A stretch of DNA of 64,000 nucleotides from Euptelea pleiosperma. Lineage: Eukaryota > Streptophyta > Magnoliopsida > Ranunculales > Eupteleaceae. The stretch is taken from the NCBI GenBank assembly GCA_035048495.1, contig CM068545.1, forward strand, positions 14,467,702 through 14,531,701. The letters run 5' to 3'. Numbering within the stretch: the stretch's first letter is position 1; each line of letters opens with the position of its first letter. Both the position numbers and the translations under genes were made by a program. Below, in pieces: positions 24,801 to 36,574 of this stretch. The notes beneath the pieces are model-generated. The model saw only the letters and a program-made list of their open reading frames with translations, was not told the DNA's origin and ran no database searches.

Positions 24801-26532
24801 CAAATGCATGTTATATTCAATAAAAATATAATAAATATCATACAAACTATAATACATATAAAAGAAATTGGTAAAAAGGACAAAAGACTTAAAACAAAAA
24901 TCATACCCATACAAATCTCCACAATCAGTCACGCATAAAACCATTTTCATACGAAACAATGGGACATCACAATCGCTTAAAGTTTAATGATCATATTCTT
25001 TATCCCTACCATCTTAAAGAATCAGTGACGATTGTGAAGACTTCGTATGGACTAAATATTATCAAGAAAAATTAATATAACAGTGGATACAAATAAAAAA
25101 AATAACAAAAACAACTACAATAACTTATGCGGTGAAATCAAATTATATATAAGAAATATTTCCTTAAAAGAGACCTTCACACGAATCTAACTATCCACCG
25201 AAAATAGAAACATAGACGATACAACAATCTTAGATCGATACCCTCTTTGATGGATAAGTTTGATGTGTACAGACTCAATTCAGGTAGGTATTAATAAACA
25301 TGAAAATAACATAATATAATAAAATTACATTAAAAAAAAACATAGAAAATGAAAAAATTATTGATCGAATCTCCGGAAGCCTTCACGAATAAAACATCCT
25401 CCTATTAAACTGACTTAACCCGCAATAAGCAGATGATGCTGCTATGCCACTCTTATCCATTCCTTGTTTGTTAGATTATTGTGATGGCTATCGGAGGACT
25501 AAATTGAGTCTTAATCTGTATTAAATATCAAAATATTAAAAAATAAATGATTCAAAAACATTAATTTAAGAACTTAATCAAACAAAAAATACTTTAAACT
25601 AAAACAATAAAACCTTACAATCGCAGATTTGCCTGCAAGGTTCAATGGATAGCAATTATGCGTATGAATACCCGACCATGTCACAAACTTAAAATAAACA
25701 TTAAGAATAATAATAAAAAGATATAAAAGGAATGAAAGAGTAGATAAAAATAGATAAATTAAATGGAAAACCCAACGTTATAGAAATCTCTACAATTCAT
25801 CACATAAACGATACAACCGCCTTCATTTGAAAAGAGGTAAACCGCAATTCATACCGATCAATGTCCATCCTTTGTGCCCTTTTGAAAGAGTGATGATTGT
25901 AAAGACTCATCGTTGCATTTACATTAATAGAAAAATGAAATGAAATGAGTTAAAATACATAATCAAATATATAAAAATAATAAAAATATTTTTCTTCACC
26001 CATCAAATTATGCAACAAAATTAAAATATTTGAATCGTAGATTCATACCCACACTCCGCTATGCATGAGGATGATGTGTGCGAAGGCACATTATATTCAA
26101 TAAAAAGATAATAAATACTATACAAACTAGAATACATATAAAAGAAATTGGTAAAAAGGACAAACAAAAGGCTTAAAACAAAAATAGTATGCATACAAAT
26201 CTCCACAATCAGTCACGCATAAAACCATCTTCATACGAAATAATGGTACACCGCAATCGCTTAAAGTTTAGTGATCATATTCTTTATCCCTACCATCTTA
26301 AAAAACCAATGACGATTGTGAAGACTTAGTATGGATTAAAAAATATCAAGAAAAATTAATATAATAGTGAATACAAATAAAGAAAATAACAAAAACAATT
26401 ACAATAACTTATGTGGTGAAATCAAATCATATATAAGAAATATTTTCTTAAAAGAGACCTTCACACGAATCTAACTATCCACCGAAAATAGAAACATAGA
26501 TGACACAACAATCTTAGATCGATACCCTCTTT
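18884..26532. repeat. tandem satellite, ~1.27-1.40-kb units with six-module internal structure
   Basis: About six head-to-tail units. The anchor GCAGATGATGCTGCTTTGCC (or variant) recurs near 18899, 20203, 21606, 22887, 24161 and 25429, giving spacings of about 1304, 1403, 1281, 1274 and 1268 bases. The last unit is cut off at 26532. Each unit contains six segments with the same plan: a moderately GC block ending in a motif like GTGATG-N-TTGT-N-AGACTCA, then an AT-rich tail. Module motifs: GTGATGGCTATCGGAGGAC; ATGTGTATGAATACCCG; GTGATGATTGTAAAGACTCA; GATGTGTGCGAAGGCAC; GACGATTGTGAAGACTTA; GATGTGTGTACAGACTCAA. This looks like a higher-order repeat of diverged ~180-240-bp monomers. No coding frame is conserved. 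Confidence 0.9.
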
Positions 26533-26534
26533 GT

Positions 26535-26868
26535 GTATGCTTCCCTCCTTGTGACCACAAACTTTGTAGCCTCCTCCCTTTTGCGGTTTGGTGAGGTCTT
26601 TAGAAGGAAAGAAACAGAAGAGTCTTGGACGAAAAAGAGGCTCCTACCTTTGATTTAGAGTTATCTGTCAATGCTTTTCTTTTTTCTGGTCTAAGTTGTT
26701 TGAGGAGTATAAAGGGTTGGCCTTTGAGGATCTAGTCTTTAGATGGGAGTCCATTATGTATGGGGGCAGTTAGGTTCTCTTTTTTGTGGAGGTTTTCTCA
26801 ACCTCCCCTTTGTGTTGTAATCCCTTCTTATTATCCATATGATTTCACCTTATCAAAAAATTATATAC
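26535..26868 (+). mobile_element. LINE 3' end fragment
   Basis: Plus-strand sequence matches the terminal part of the LINEs at 54 and 59 kb: ...LFEEYKGLAFEDLVFRWES-type frame (with shifts), then a 3' tail ending ...CACCTTATCAAAAAATT. It directly abuts the end of the satellite. Confidence 0.75.
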
Positions 26869-28275
26869 TCAATCCCCATGTTTCTCACAAAGATGCTCAA
26901 CTAAAATCCTACAATGTTTAAAAGTCAAAACCATCAAATTACATTCTAGTATGGACATGAATCCGAAACGTGTGATAAGTAACATGATTTAGACAATCAG
27001 ATAATTTGCGATACTGCACAAACGATTCTCCTTCCACCTCAATGGGACCTTCACAAGGATAAGATTAAATCTTTAACCACTCCAAAAGCAAAAGCAACTC
27101 TACTTCATTAGATTCTTTCTCGTCCATATAATGTAAGAAAAACTTCATTGTATCTCTCCTTTCATAGATAAATAAACCCCCAATAATGTCCAAATCAAGC
27201 ACCCAACGAAATTGAGCTTGATCCACCACTCGTGATACATCTCCTCTAGTGTCTTCCATATTTTACTAATTCTCTCCACTTACCTCCTTGATGAAAAGCA
27301 ACACCCCCACAAGAGAAATCCATGAACCTAATTAGTTAAAATGTTTCCACAGATGATATAAACTCAACCAAGCTAATCCAATAACAATGTTGGAATGATA
27401 ATGACAAAAGATAGTTGTACTATTTATGGTTGTCTGAGAAAACCCATACATGAATGTGGAGGTAGATCCGAGATCGCCGTCAAATTTCCTCCAAATCACA
27501 CACCACAAACAACAATTAGCAGAGATCAAGCATAAATATAATCAAATAAACAAATTAAGACAAGAGAGAGACATCGGTTTTTACAACGTTCGTCGCCGAG
27601 AATCCGGTTGACTATGTCCTCGGCCTCACTGGCGGCAATCCACTATTCTCAGTTTTGTTACAATGCTTCACTTTGAGTGCCCTCTCCCAATCGGTAGAGG
27701 GCCTATAAATCGAGACAAATATTTCTAATCTTATTAGAACAAGGAAAGGTAGCAAATAGAAAGCTTCCTACTAAGAGAGTTGAGTGAGAATTAGAATCCA
27801 ACTAGAAAGGGACGTGCGCCAATGTTGGAAATAGGAGAGTTGATATATTGTATCGCAGTAGTGTTATGGTGTAACGAGGGTGCATGGTTGGACCTCGGGA
27901 TCTTTGGTGGTAGATATGGTATCTACAAAGAAGAAGCTCAGGAAAAAAACAGACCTTATCATTAACCCAAATTTAAATAGCTTAATAGAACCAAATGTAT
28001 GCAGTTTGAAAACAAGTTTGAGACAATGAGAGATAAGCCATATATAACAACTAAGCATGTTTCTTGGTGAATATTTCGACAAGCACAAAACTCATAGCAT
28101 GTACATGGGTATTAGCAATCAAACTGAAGGTGGATGAAACAGTAGACAATATATCAAACTGCAAGAATGATTCAAGAAGACAAGCACCAAACCTTAATTG
28201 CATTCCAGTTAAAATACACTTTGAATGCACGATATTACCATTGAAATTAACAAGATTGGAGTTGAGAGCTATCAC
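26869..28275. other. intergenic DNA and intron-like flank of the ligase fragment
   Basis: No further DNA ligase exon is visible downstream of the 28276 splice donor. A CG-richer stretch at ~27570-27700 (CGTCGCCGAGAATCC...) resembles retroelement LTR sequence but has no defined ends. No gene is supported. Confidence 0.4.
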
Positions 28276-28943
28276 CTTGAGCTGGTTTTTAATGTGCTCC
28301 TCCTTCCTTCCATAAGCTTCAGCTAGCGCCTTTATAATGGCCGAATCTCCAATCCCGAGCTCCACGCCCTGGTGAGAAGGAGCAATCTTGTTCGCAGAAA
28401 GATAAACAATGGCAATCAAATCCCCAGGCATCGTAGCAATCACAGTCCGGAAAACATTACAAAGAATCTCCGTGATCGTGATTCGACCTGATTCATTAGC
28501 GATCAGATCAAGTGCCTGAGCAAGAAACATAAACGGCACCGGTACTCCATCTTTCCAATTCGCAGTGGGTTTCGGCTTGAAATCTGATCCCTTCTTTTTC
28601 AATTGAGCGACCCTTTCTTCGAGACTGAACGGGCGATCATCCTTCTTCGCCGCCTTCGTACTGGGTACTTTGGGTTTAGGATTCTGATCCTTTTAGGTAG
28701 AGAAGGACGGCCTTTCTTCTGCGCAGCCGCTCGAGCGGCAGCTATGAAGACGTCAACGACCGTACGATTGCCAGACATGTTAGGGTAAGGGTTAGTAGGA
28801 TTCGAAGAGCAGAAGAATCTGAGAGAGGGTTTGGGCGAAGAAGAGAGAACAGAGCAGGAGAGGAGAAAATCGGAGAAAAGGGAGTCTGCCCAGAGCCTGG
28901 AGGCCCCAGACAAGATGAAGTGAAGGACGACATCGAGATACAA
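28276..28943 (-). pseudogene. LIG1: 5' fragment of DNA ligase 1, frameshifted
   Basis: ATP-dependent DNA ligase I joins Okazaki fragments and seals repair nicks. Here only its N-terminal exon region is seen. The minus strand starts MSGNRTVVDVFIAAARAAAQ at 28778. An in-frame upstream ATG at 28943 would add 55 residues rich in Ser, Arg and hydrophobics, as in plant LIG1 genes whose first start gives a mitochondrial form. After SLPKR the frame is lost by a one-base deficit in an A run (~28690); the next frame continues through VPFMFLAQALDLIANESGRI, YLSANKIAP and GIGDSAIIKALAEAYGRKEE, which is the ligase N-terminal domain. The fragment ends at AAG|GTGATAG (28276/28275), an apparent splice donor. 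The catalytic nucleotidyltransferase and OB domains are missing from the window. It is a truncated duplicate or a broken gene. Confidence 0.85.
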
Positions 28944-29144
28944 AGACCTAGTGAGGGCGTTTTTAGGGCCGTGGCCCGAGTACTAACTTAGATTGGAGAT
29001 TAGGAAAAAAAAACTTTTTAGATTGGGACATGTTGGCGCTATTTTCGCAAGAGGAATGGAAGTGGCGGGAAATGCCCTTTTGTCCTCTAAGTCTAAACCC
29101 CTTGTCTTCTTTTTAATAAAATTCTTTTGGCTCGGGCTCCAATT
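28944..29144. promoter_or_regulatory. upstream flank of the ligase fragment
   Basis: GC-richer sequence upstream of the ligase start on the minus strand. It probably holds the original promoter and leader, but no TATA box is distinct. Confidence 0.3.
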
Positions 29145-29512
29145 ACAGCCCTAAAATGACAGGCTTCGGCTACAGGACACAATATGAGCCACGTGGCACA
29201 CTCTTAGAGGACTCTGGCCGTATGGATGTTTGGTCAATCCCTAAGTGGACCTACAAACCAAGAATCAGCCTGATTAGTGATTTATAGGCATTGGATTGTA
29301 CTTATTTTCATGGGTTGATCTCAACTGTGGGAATTTGAGCAGTATTTGAGGCACAAAGATCCAACGTCTAGAAATCACTAATCAGGTTGATTTTTTGTTT
29401 GTAGGTCCACCTAGAGATTGGACAAACATCCATACAGTCATAGTCCTCTAAAAGTGTGCAACGTGGCTCATATTGTGTCCTATAACGGGAGCTTGTCATT
29501 TTAGGGCGTTAA
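29145..29512. mobile_element. foldback MITE, CACGTGGCAC family
   Basis: Ends TACAGCCCTAAAATGACAGG and CTTGTCATTTTAGGGCG are inverted. The arms carry ACACAATATGAGCCACGTGG and its inverse AACGTGGCTCATATTGTGT. Well preserved. Confidence 0.78.
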
Positions 29513-29654
29513 CTATAGCCCGACCCAATTCTTTTACCTATCCAAAAATTTTAAAAAAAAAGAGTACTGACTTTTATTGGTTTGGACTTTGGAGTCTTTG
29601 GACATTGTATCGCTCAATTAGAGTGTAGGGGTGTAAATAGGGTCGATCCAGGGC

Positions 29655-29838
29655 GAGAAAACATTCGCTGCCCCGGGGATTTTCAAACTTTGAAGTACCC
29701 CTCCCAAAATGTCTAACAAGTACCCAGTCCACGCGGGTTGGGATATGGGATTGGGGTGTTTGCGTGTCAGACATTTTGGGTGGGGAGACTTCAAAATTGA
29801 AGTACGCTGGGCCAGACGAATGTTTTCTCAAGCTAGGG
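29655..29838. mobile_element. inverted-repeat element, ~55-bp arms
   Basis: GAGAAAACATTCG...CCCAAAATGTCT at left faces AGACATTTTGGG...CGAATGTTTTCTC at right, with about 70 bases between. No coding frame or clear target duplication. Confidence 0.65.
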
Positions 29839-30404
29839 CCCGAGTCGGTCAATAAAATTTTTGGGCGGGCTGCGACCCTAAAAGCTAAGTTTGGGCCTAG
29901 CGCAATGCCCTAAGGGAGTTCTGGCTTCAGGTGGCCCCAATTAAGCTAGGACTTTTTAAAAAATTATACAGAATGGGCTTTTTTGGGCATGGTTTGATCA
30001 TGCTTTGGGCTTGAGCAACCTTCCAAATGCTAGGCCCAATCACAGCCCAAAGGAACTTCAGCCCAAGCAGCTGTCTGGTTTTTCGCCACCCCTGTAGAGA
30101 GTACGTACATTTTAATTGATGTGGCCTAGGTTCATAATGAAGTATTAATCTCCCGATTAAAAATTAGAATTGAGGTTGGTGGGTTTAAACAATTGCCCTT
30201 TTAAGTTTTAAGTCGCCCAAAAACAATAGACCAATCTTATATGTGTTATATAAATAGTTATATATATGTGTGATCGGATTCGGGTTGGGTTTGGTTGCTA
30301 GGAGCCTCAACCCGATTTTGATCGGGTTTTCAAAACTCAGGCCCGAACCCGAGTACTAAAAGGCCAACCCAAGCCGAGCCCAACATCAGGTTGAACCACC
30401 CAAA

Positions 30405-30715
30405 GCTGCAGCCCCGTCAGTGTCCTCTAAAAAGGGTGCCACGTGGCTCAAATTATGGGTGGTTGGGCAGAGAAGTTTTACTCACTATCCCCTGGGGAGA
30501 GTAGAACTTTGTTGAGGGACCAAATTGTGGGTGGTTGGGCTGATACTGACCGTATGGATGTTTGGCCCATCCCTGGGTGGACCTACATACCAAAAATTAG
30601 CTTTTATTAGTGATTTCAAACCTTCCAATTTTTGTACCCAAAATAATGCTTAACAACGCTCAAATTCCACGGTTAAAAATCAATCCATGAAAACTACTCC
30701 AAGGGTTGAAAGTCA
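30405..30715. mobile_element. degraded foldback MITE, CACGTGGCAC family
   Basis: Contains GTGCCACGTGGCTCAAATTATG, then GACCGTATGGATGTTTGGCCC and CCAAAAATTAGC. The right arm is lost, so it is a half-element or a rearranged copy. Confidence 0.6.
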
Positions 30716-31024
30716 CATATTCTGGTTTTATAATATTGGTCACTACACTGAGTACCGCGAGAAGTTGTTAATGTGCATGAAATAACATAGCTTGGAGGAA
30801 AAACATTCATATTTATTGACCATCCATCATAATTTGCTTTATGAATATCTTCGTCACTAGAGATCCCAAAGGCCATAAGCATTTAAAGCTCTAAAATAGC
30901 TCTCAACAGTGTCTCAACAAGTAGAAAAGAGATAATTGAAGCTCTTATTTTGTAAATTAGATAAACTCATGGACAAATAGGTCACTAACAGTGACTCTGT
31001 TTGCTGAGATACTAATGATGTAAA

Positions 31025-31497
31025 TGTTAGCATTATGTGGCCCATCCGTGGCCCATAATGTGACCCATTGGTTTTGGTTTCCTAAAAGGCTTGGATTCTA
31101 TATGAAGAGTTTCCTAATCATAAACCTCCACAATTAGCAATGGGAAATACCTTCTAAGTAAGTGGCATTCTTGATGGGTTAGAATCCCAATCATACCATA
31201 CTTAGGATTCTAGGTTCCCTCTCTCTATCTATATAAGAAACATGAACCATTCCCATCAACTAAGGTTTTTGATCGTGCTTGAAAAGAGATTAGAGAGAGA
31301 AGAACCGAGTCCTTCCCTCCACCATCGTTCGTCATCAACAACGGATCAAATGCCAAGCAAAGTTGTTGCATCAATGGAGAAAGGTACACCGTTCTTTCTT
31401 TATTTCTTTCCATGATTGAGGACCTCAAAAATCGTGTTAATCAAGATCATGGGTGTGGTTGATGTAGAAGTCATCAACAACATAAGAAGTGCTAACA
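31025..31497 (+). repeat. Copia 5' LTR (473 bp)
   Basis: Begins TGTTAGCATTATG and ends GTGCTAACA, so the ends are inverted TGTTAG/CTAACA. Compared with the 3' LTR I count about 17 substitutions and one 11-base indel. A likely TATA region is CTATCTATATAAGAAACATG near 31230. Confidence 0.93.
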
Positions 31498-31499
31498 TG

Positions 31500-31511
31500 T
31501 GGTATCAGAGC
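31500..31511 (+). other. primer binding site for initiator Met tRNA
   Basis: TGGTATCAGAGC, two bases after the 5' LTR, complementary to the 3' end of plant initiator tRNA-Met. Confidence 0.93.
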
Positions 31512-32914
31512 TCAGGTTAGATTTTCGTGATTTTTGGGTTCGGAACAATGTCAAAAATCTTTTGTTGAACCTATCAACATATTTTTTTCCCCTGCTTTGG
31601 CCACCATTTTCCGGTCACCGGATGGTTGCCGACCATCGGAGTTTCTACAGGTCTATTGTCGGCCGTGAGGAGAATCCATTGGTGGTGGTGCTCAGCCAAA
31701 CGGAGGTCGTGGCAGAGTGGGGCCTTTGATCAAAGTTGCCCTCAAGCAACTGTTTTGCTGATTTCAGAAAAACAAAACATTTTTTTCCCAACTTTGATAA
31801 TCGTTTTCCGATCACCAATTGGTTGACGACTGTCAAAGTTGTTGCCGGTTCATTCTCAGCAATGAAGAGACTCCATTGACGCTGACGGCCGGCCAATCGG
31901 AGGTCGGTGGTGAATGGGGCATTAGTTCCAAGTTGCCTTCATTCATGGTTTCTAGAAAGAAACCCAGATCTGTTTGGGTACAGTCCCATGAAGGAGAAAG
32001 TATTATTTGGGTTGTGATTAAGTGGTTTGAAGGAGCATGTAGGTTGGCGCTCCCCCCACCAAAATAGTATGTGCTATACGTATATTGTATATATTATTTT
32101 GGGCCTAAGATTGATCATATCATGACCCAAATCTAGTGGACTTTTCTCCTGCTTATAGAGCCTGTTTTGATATGGTCCAACATGCAAATACTAAGCCCAA
32201 GCCCAATTTGGACTTAAATGGGCCCATTATAGGGCCAAACTGGTTTTGGCCATTCCGGGCTCATTTTAAGGTCATTTTTTATCCGTAAAAGCTCGTTTTC
32301 TTCGTCTTCTCGAGCTCCACGCTTTGGGATTATTATTAGTATGATTTGGATTATTTAAACATCATGAATGTCCTTATGTTATTTTCTCTCTTTTATATGT
32401 TAATCAACTAATGTGATTATCCGCTTATAATTGTTATGTTTAAATCATGATTGTCAACGATCATTAATTCAGATCGACATATATAAAGTGGATTAGTTTG
32501 GTAGCTACCAAAGTGGCCCAACTATAAAATTTTATGCATGTTGATTCGTATAATCGATTCTTAATACAAATGCCTACGTATTAAATAAATGATGTTGAAA
32601 TAGCAATTTTTTAGTTAGAAAGTCATAGATTTACCCAAAGGTGAATGGATGACTAAATAATCAAAAATTGGAATAGAATAATTGATATGCATCCTTAATC
32701 CGGACTGGCTTTGAATGTCCAAAGGCAACAAGCCTACCGGATCGCGAATGACGTTATCAATTAGTTTTATTTGGTTATTGGCATACCATGTGATTGAACA
32801 TTTGTATATTATGACCTCGGCCCAAAGGAAGAGGTGGTGATAGTACTACTTGTTCATCATCAGAATAAATCTAAAATGAATGTTTGTAAATTGATTAGTG
32901 AGTTGTTGATCTTG

Positions 32915-33560
32915 TTATAGTACCTGTTCCTGCTTCGCTTCATGCACATGCTTCGTCTGTTCTGATCCTTGATGGATCAAACTTTTCGAATTGGAATGAG
33001 CAGGTCCAATTCACCTTAGGTGTTCTGGATCTAGACTTAGCTCTCCAGATCGAAAAGCCTGCAGTACTGACTACTACAAGTACTGTAGAAGACAAAACCA
33101 CAATGAAACAGTGGGAGAGATCAAACAGACTTAGCTTGATGTTTATGCGCATGATTGTGGCAAATAATATCAAGTCGTCACTTCCGGAAACTGACAATGC
33201 ATCGACCTACCTGAAAAATATGGGATAACGTTTTAAAGCCGCTGATAAATCCTTGGCAGGGACACTTATGTCCCAACTGACTACTATGAAATATGACGGG
33301 GTAAGGGGTATGCAACAACATATCCTAGAAATGACTAATATCGCTGCCAGACTAACATCATTAGGAATGAAGGTGGATGAATCCTTTATGGTGCAGTTCA
33401 TTTTGAACTCACTCACTCCTCAGTATGAGGCATTCCAAATCTCGTATAATACGAATAAGGATACATGGAATGTCAACGAGCTGACAAGTATGGTCATACA
33501 AGAAGATGCCAAACTTAAGCAAAGAGGGATTCATTCCGTTCATTTCATTTCTCAAGGAGC
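32915..33560 (+). pseudogene. Copia gag relic
   Basis: Translates as HAHASSVLILDGSNFSNWNE, ...MKQWERSNRLSLMFMRM... and ...MQQHILEMTNIAARLTSLGM..., typical of the Copia nucleocapsid precursor (UBN2 region). One in-frame stop near 33226 (after YLKNMG). Homology stops near 33560 before the zinc knuckle. Confidence 0.88.
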
Positions 33561-36500
33561 TGTGCGATTTTATCCTGCAAAATTAAACGATTCTTGCACA
33601 GTGGAAAGTCAGAGTCGAATCCGCACTCGGGATTAGTTGGATTAGCGCGATTAGGAGCATGAAATAACAAATATTGCTACTAAGAAAGATGGAGGGGTGA
33701 GAGTGGTGATTGAATTGGATTTTTAAAACATGTTTTTGATAGAGATATCATTATCAACAAATAAAAACAAGAAATATGCGAAACAAATCGAACTCTGAAT
33801 ATCAAGTAAACTTCTCCATTAATGCAAAAACAACCATCTATTACATTGAATCAACATTAAATTAATGTCAAACTAAAAAGCAAATAAAACCCTTATAAAG
33901 ATTTGGAGATAGAAAATACTACAATGTGAGAGAGAAAGCTAGAGAGAGAAAGGGAGTGATCTTACCATAAACTTACCTAGCAAGAAGGATTTTAGCCATG
34001 GTGATAGAAGGTGGGTTGCAAAGTGTGATGAAGATCATGGATAGGGCAGGTCGTGGAGTTTGAGCATGCACGGACTGCTAGGAAGGGCAACGTGATGTCC
34101 AATGGTTGCATGTAGTGTTCCCAGATTGCGGGTGAAATGGTGAGTGCAGCAACGAGGAACGGTGATGACGATCTACTATTTTTTTTTTTAATGGACGACA
34201 AGTGTTGGACAGCAACGCGGATTGGTGTGCAGGCTATACCCCGTGCTTCCAAATGAGAGGAACCGATGTCATGCCTTGATAGGGACACATAGCAACGGGG
34301 AACCTGCAGATGGTTTGACGCACAAGTCTAGCAAGGTTGCTGGTTTTTGAGTTGAAAGTTGTCACCGAAAAGGAGAGCAGCAAGGAGGGAGGTGATGACG
34401 GGTGGTAATGGCCTTTGAAGTGATAGGCGGTATTGAAGGGGGCAGCGTGGATCGATGGTCTAAGACTGTGGAGCGTTGATGGAGGATCGGCTGGAGTTCT
34501 AGCGATGGTGGCTGGCAGACCTGCAACTCAACGTTGCAGGTCGTGGTGAAGTGAGGATGATCCTCTCCTCCTTTCTTCTCCTCTCTTTCCTTCACTCTCT
34601 TTCTTTTTTTTTATTTTCCATTTCTTTTCTTTTTTGGGCAAAATGGACTGGAGTTGCAGGTTGCAACTCCAGCACGTTAGAGAGACGGGGTGTGGGGGCG
34701 GTGGCTGGTGCAGGCGGTGCTGCTAGTGCAGGAGGCGGACTGGTGGATGGTAAGGCCAGAACGTAAAGGGGAGCAGCAGCTGGAGGTGATCCAAGAGTAG
34801 AGGATGGTTGCTGGCTGCTGCAAGTAGCGGTGGTAGTTGATTCAACAGGTGAGGATCCTCTTCTTTTCTTCCTTCTTTTCCTTTTGTTTCTCCCTTTTTT
34901 TTATGTTTTCTTGAACCTCCAGTCCAACAAGGTGGAGGACTAGAGGTGATGGAGCTGGATGTGATGCTTGCAGAGGTGTGAAGTTGATGTGCAAGGGGAG
35001 AGACGGACACACTGTGTGGGGCAGCAAGTGCAGCGTGTTGGTTGGCTGCTGGAGGAACGCCTGGAGAAGGAAGATGATGGGCTACAACTTGGTGTTGCAG
35101 GCCAGTAATGACCGTGTGATGATGGCAATGGAGCGAGAAGAAGAGGCAGCGTGGCGTGAAGGACGGCTGGGTGCGTGGTGTTGAGTGAAAAAGAGATCTG
35201 CTGGGGTTCTCTTGCCTAAAACGTGGAGAAAAGAAAGAGAATGAAGAATGAGAGAAAAATGGAATGGGTCCAACAACTTGGAGAAGATTAGAAAGTGAGG
35301 AGAAGGGGAGAGAAGGGGATATGTTTAAGGTTTCCTCCCTATTTGGAAACTTTAGGTTCGGTTTCTCCTTTTTGAGAGTATCTCTTTAAAAATGGGAACT
35401 CCTGTCAATCCTATGAGCCCAACGGTCCTCTCTTCTTTTAGGTGGACCCACATCCCTTTAATGGAGAATCCCTCTATTTAAAAAAATCTTTTCTAAAGAA
35501 CAAAATTTTAGTTTTTGGCAAACTTTTCTTTCCATGTTCAAAAAAATTCATTTTCTTTAAAACATTCTTTTGTAGAAAGAGTTTCTTATTTTTTTTAAAT
35601 ATCTCCAAAAAATCTTTGTGAGAGAAAAGATGGTTTCTAGATGAAAATATTATGTTTTAATTTTCAAGACATGGAGAGGAAAGTTCCCTTTTTGGTGAAA
35701 CTGAGGGATACTTTCTAATAAAAGATGTGGGGTCCACCCCATGACTAGGCCGTGGGTCATTGCTAATGGGCCCCTCTCTAGCTTGTCCATGGCCCGTATG
35801 ATTGGACATGGAATGATGAGGGCCACTGGATTCCATGATCGCCGATGGGTGATCGGAGGAAAGATCTGAAGATATGCTGATGATCGAACGGTAGAATGGA
35901 TGATGATGATCGGACGGATCATCGGATGGTGGAGATCGGCCAAGTTAGGCTGTAAGAACGAGTGATTTCGGAAGGAGATAGGGTCGGGTGGTTGATATTG
36001 AGAGTAGAGAGAGAATGAAGATTTAGAGAGATGAGAGAGAATTATTACAAAAATAAGGAGAAAATGCTAGCAGAGGGTCTTGAACCCTGATCTTTGACTT
36101 GGTATTCTGCATGCTTCACCAACTGAGCAAGCACTCGCCTTGTGTTGGTTTATAAGCTTTAATCTCCTTAATCTCTTCTTTGAGGGCTTGTCTCTCCTTC
36201 TCTCTTGGTCGTCCCTCTATTCTTTCGACTCTCCGGCTCTTCCCATTTTTGGCCTATATCTTCTCATCCTCAGCCTGTTGGCTCTTGAGCTCTGATCCTA
36301 GGTTCTGGAAGTTGATTATGGGCCCGCATTCCATCAAAATTACCCGATTAGTGCTCCTGCAATAGAAAAATTGCGTAATGAGAATGATTTCGCATGTGGG
36401 TCAAATAAATGCGTATGAATGCATGCGAATATACCATTTTAACTAGAAAAATATGTTCTACGCAATGAGAAAAACTCTTACTTAGAAATGTTGATAAAAA

Positions 36501-36570
36501 TGCAGTTTTACGTAGGAGAGTGTGATAACCCTAGAAGGATAATTGCTTAAAATAATCACTTTTGAGTGAA
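33560..36570. other. ~3-kb unrelated segment replacing gag end, protease and integrase core
   Basis: No Copia homology. Contains GA- and CT-rich tracts (for example 34555-34640, 34855-34900), two diverged copies of a GTTGCTGG/GTTGCAGG-rich block (~34480-34680 and ~34790-35100), and a tRNA-like sequence (36061-36140). I find no flanking direct repeat at either boundary. The Pro/Ser/His-rich frames have no known domain. It may be a second, decayed non-coding element or a template-switch product. Confidence 0.55.
36061..36142 (-). repeat. tRNA-like sequence with A and B boxes
   Basis: On the minus strand: A box TTGCTCAGTTGG (36130-36119), about 32 bases, then B box GGTTCAAGACC (36086-36076), followed by CTCTGCTAGC. 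D-arm TGCT...AGCA and T-arm CAGGGTTCAAGACCCTC can pair. The anticodon arm is irregular, so it is not a working tRNA. It is a tRNA pseudogene or the head of a SINE or other Pol III-driven repeat. Confidence 0.6.
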
Positions 36571-36574
36571 TATC

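Noticed and set aside
18884..26532. Possible tandem gene array with exons, suggested by AAG|GTAAGTATT-like donors and recurring short minus-strand frames
   Set aside because: No acceptor or reading frame is conserved across units, and frames are broken by unit-specific stops and indels. A satellite explains it better.
18884..26532. CRISPR-like or phage repeat array
   Set aside because: The repeat unit is over 1 kb without short unique spacers, and the setting is plant nuclear DNA.
33990..35280. Many 60-100-residue frames on both strands in the foreign segment of the Copia element
   Set aside because: Low-complexity Pro/Ser/His- or Lys-rich with no known domain; likely chance frames in GA/CT-rich DNA.
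36061..36142. A functional tRNA gene
   Set aside because: The A and B boxes and two arms are present, but the anticodon arm and acceptor stem do not pair properly, so I call it tRNA-like only.
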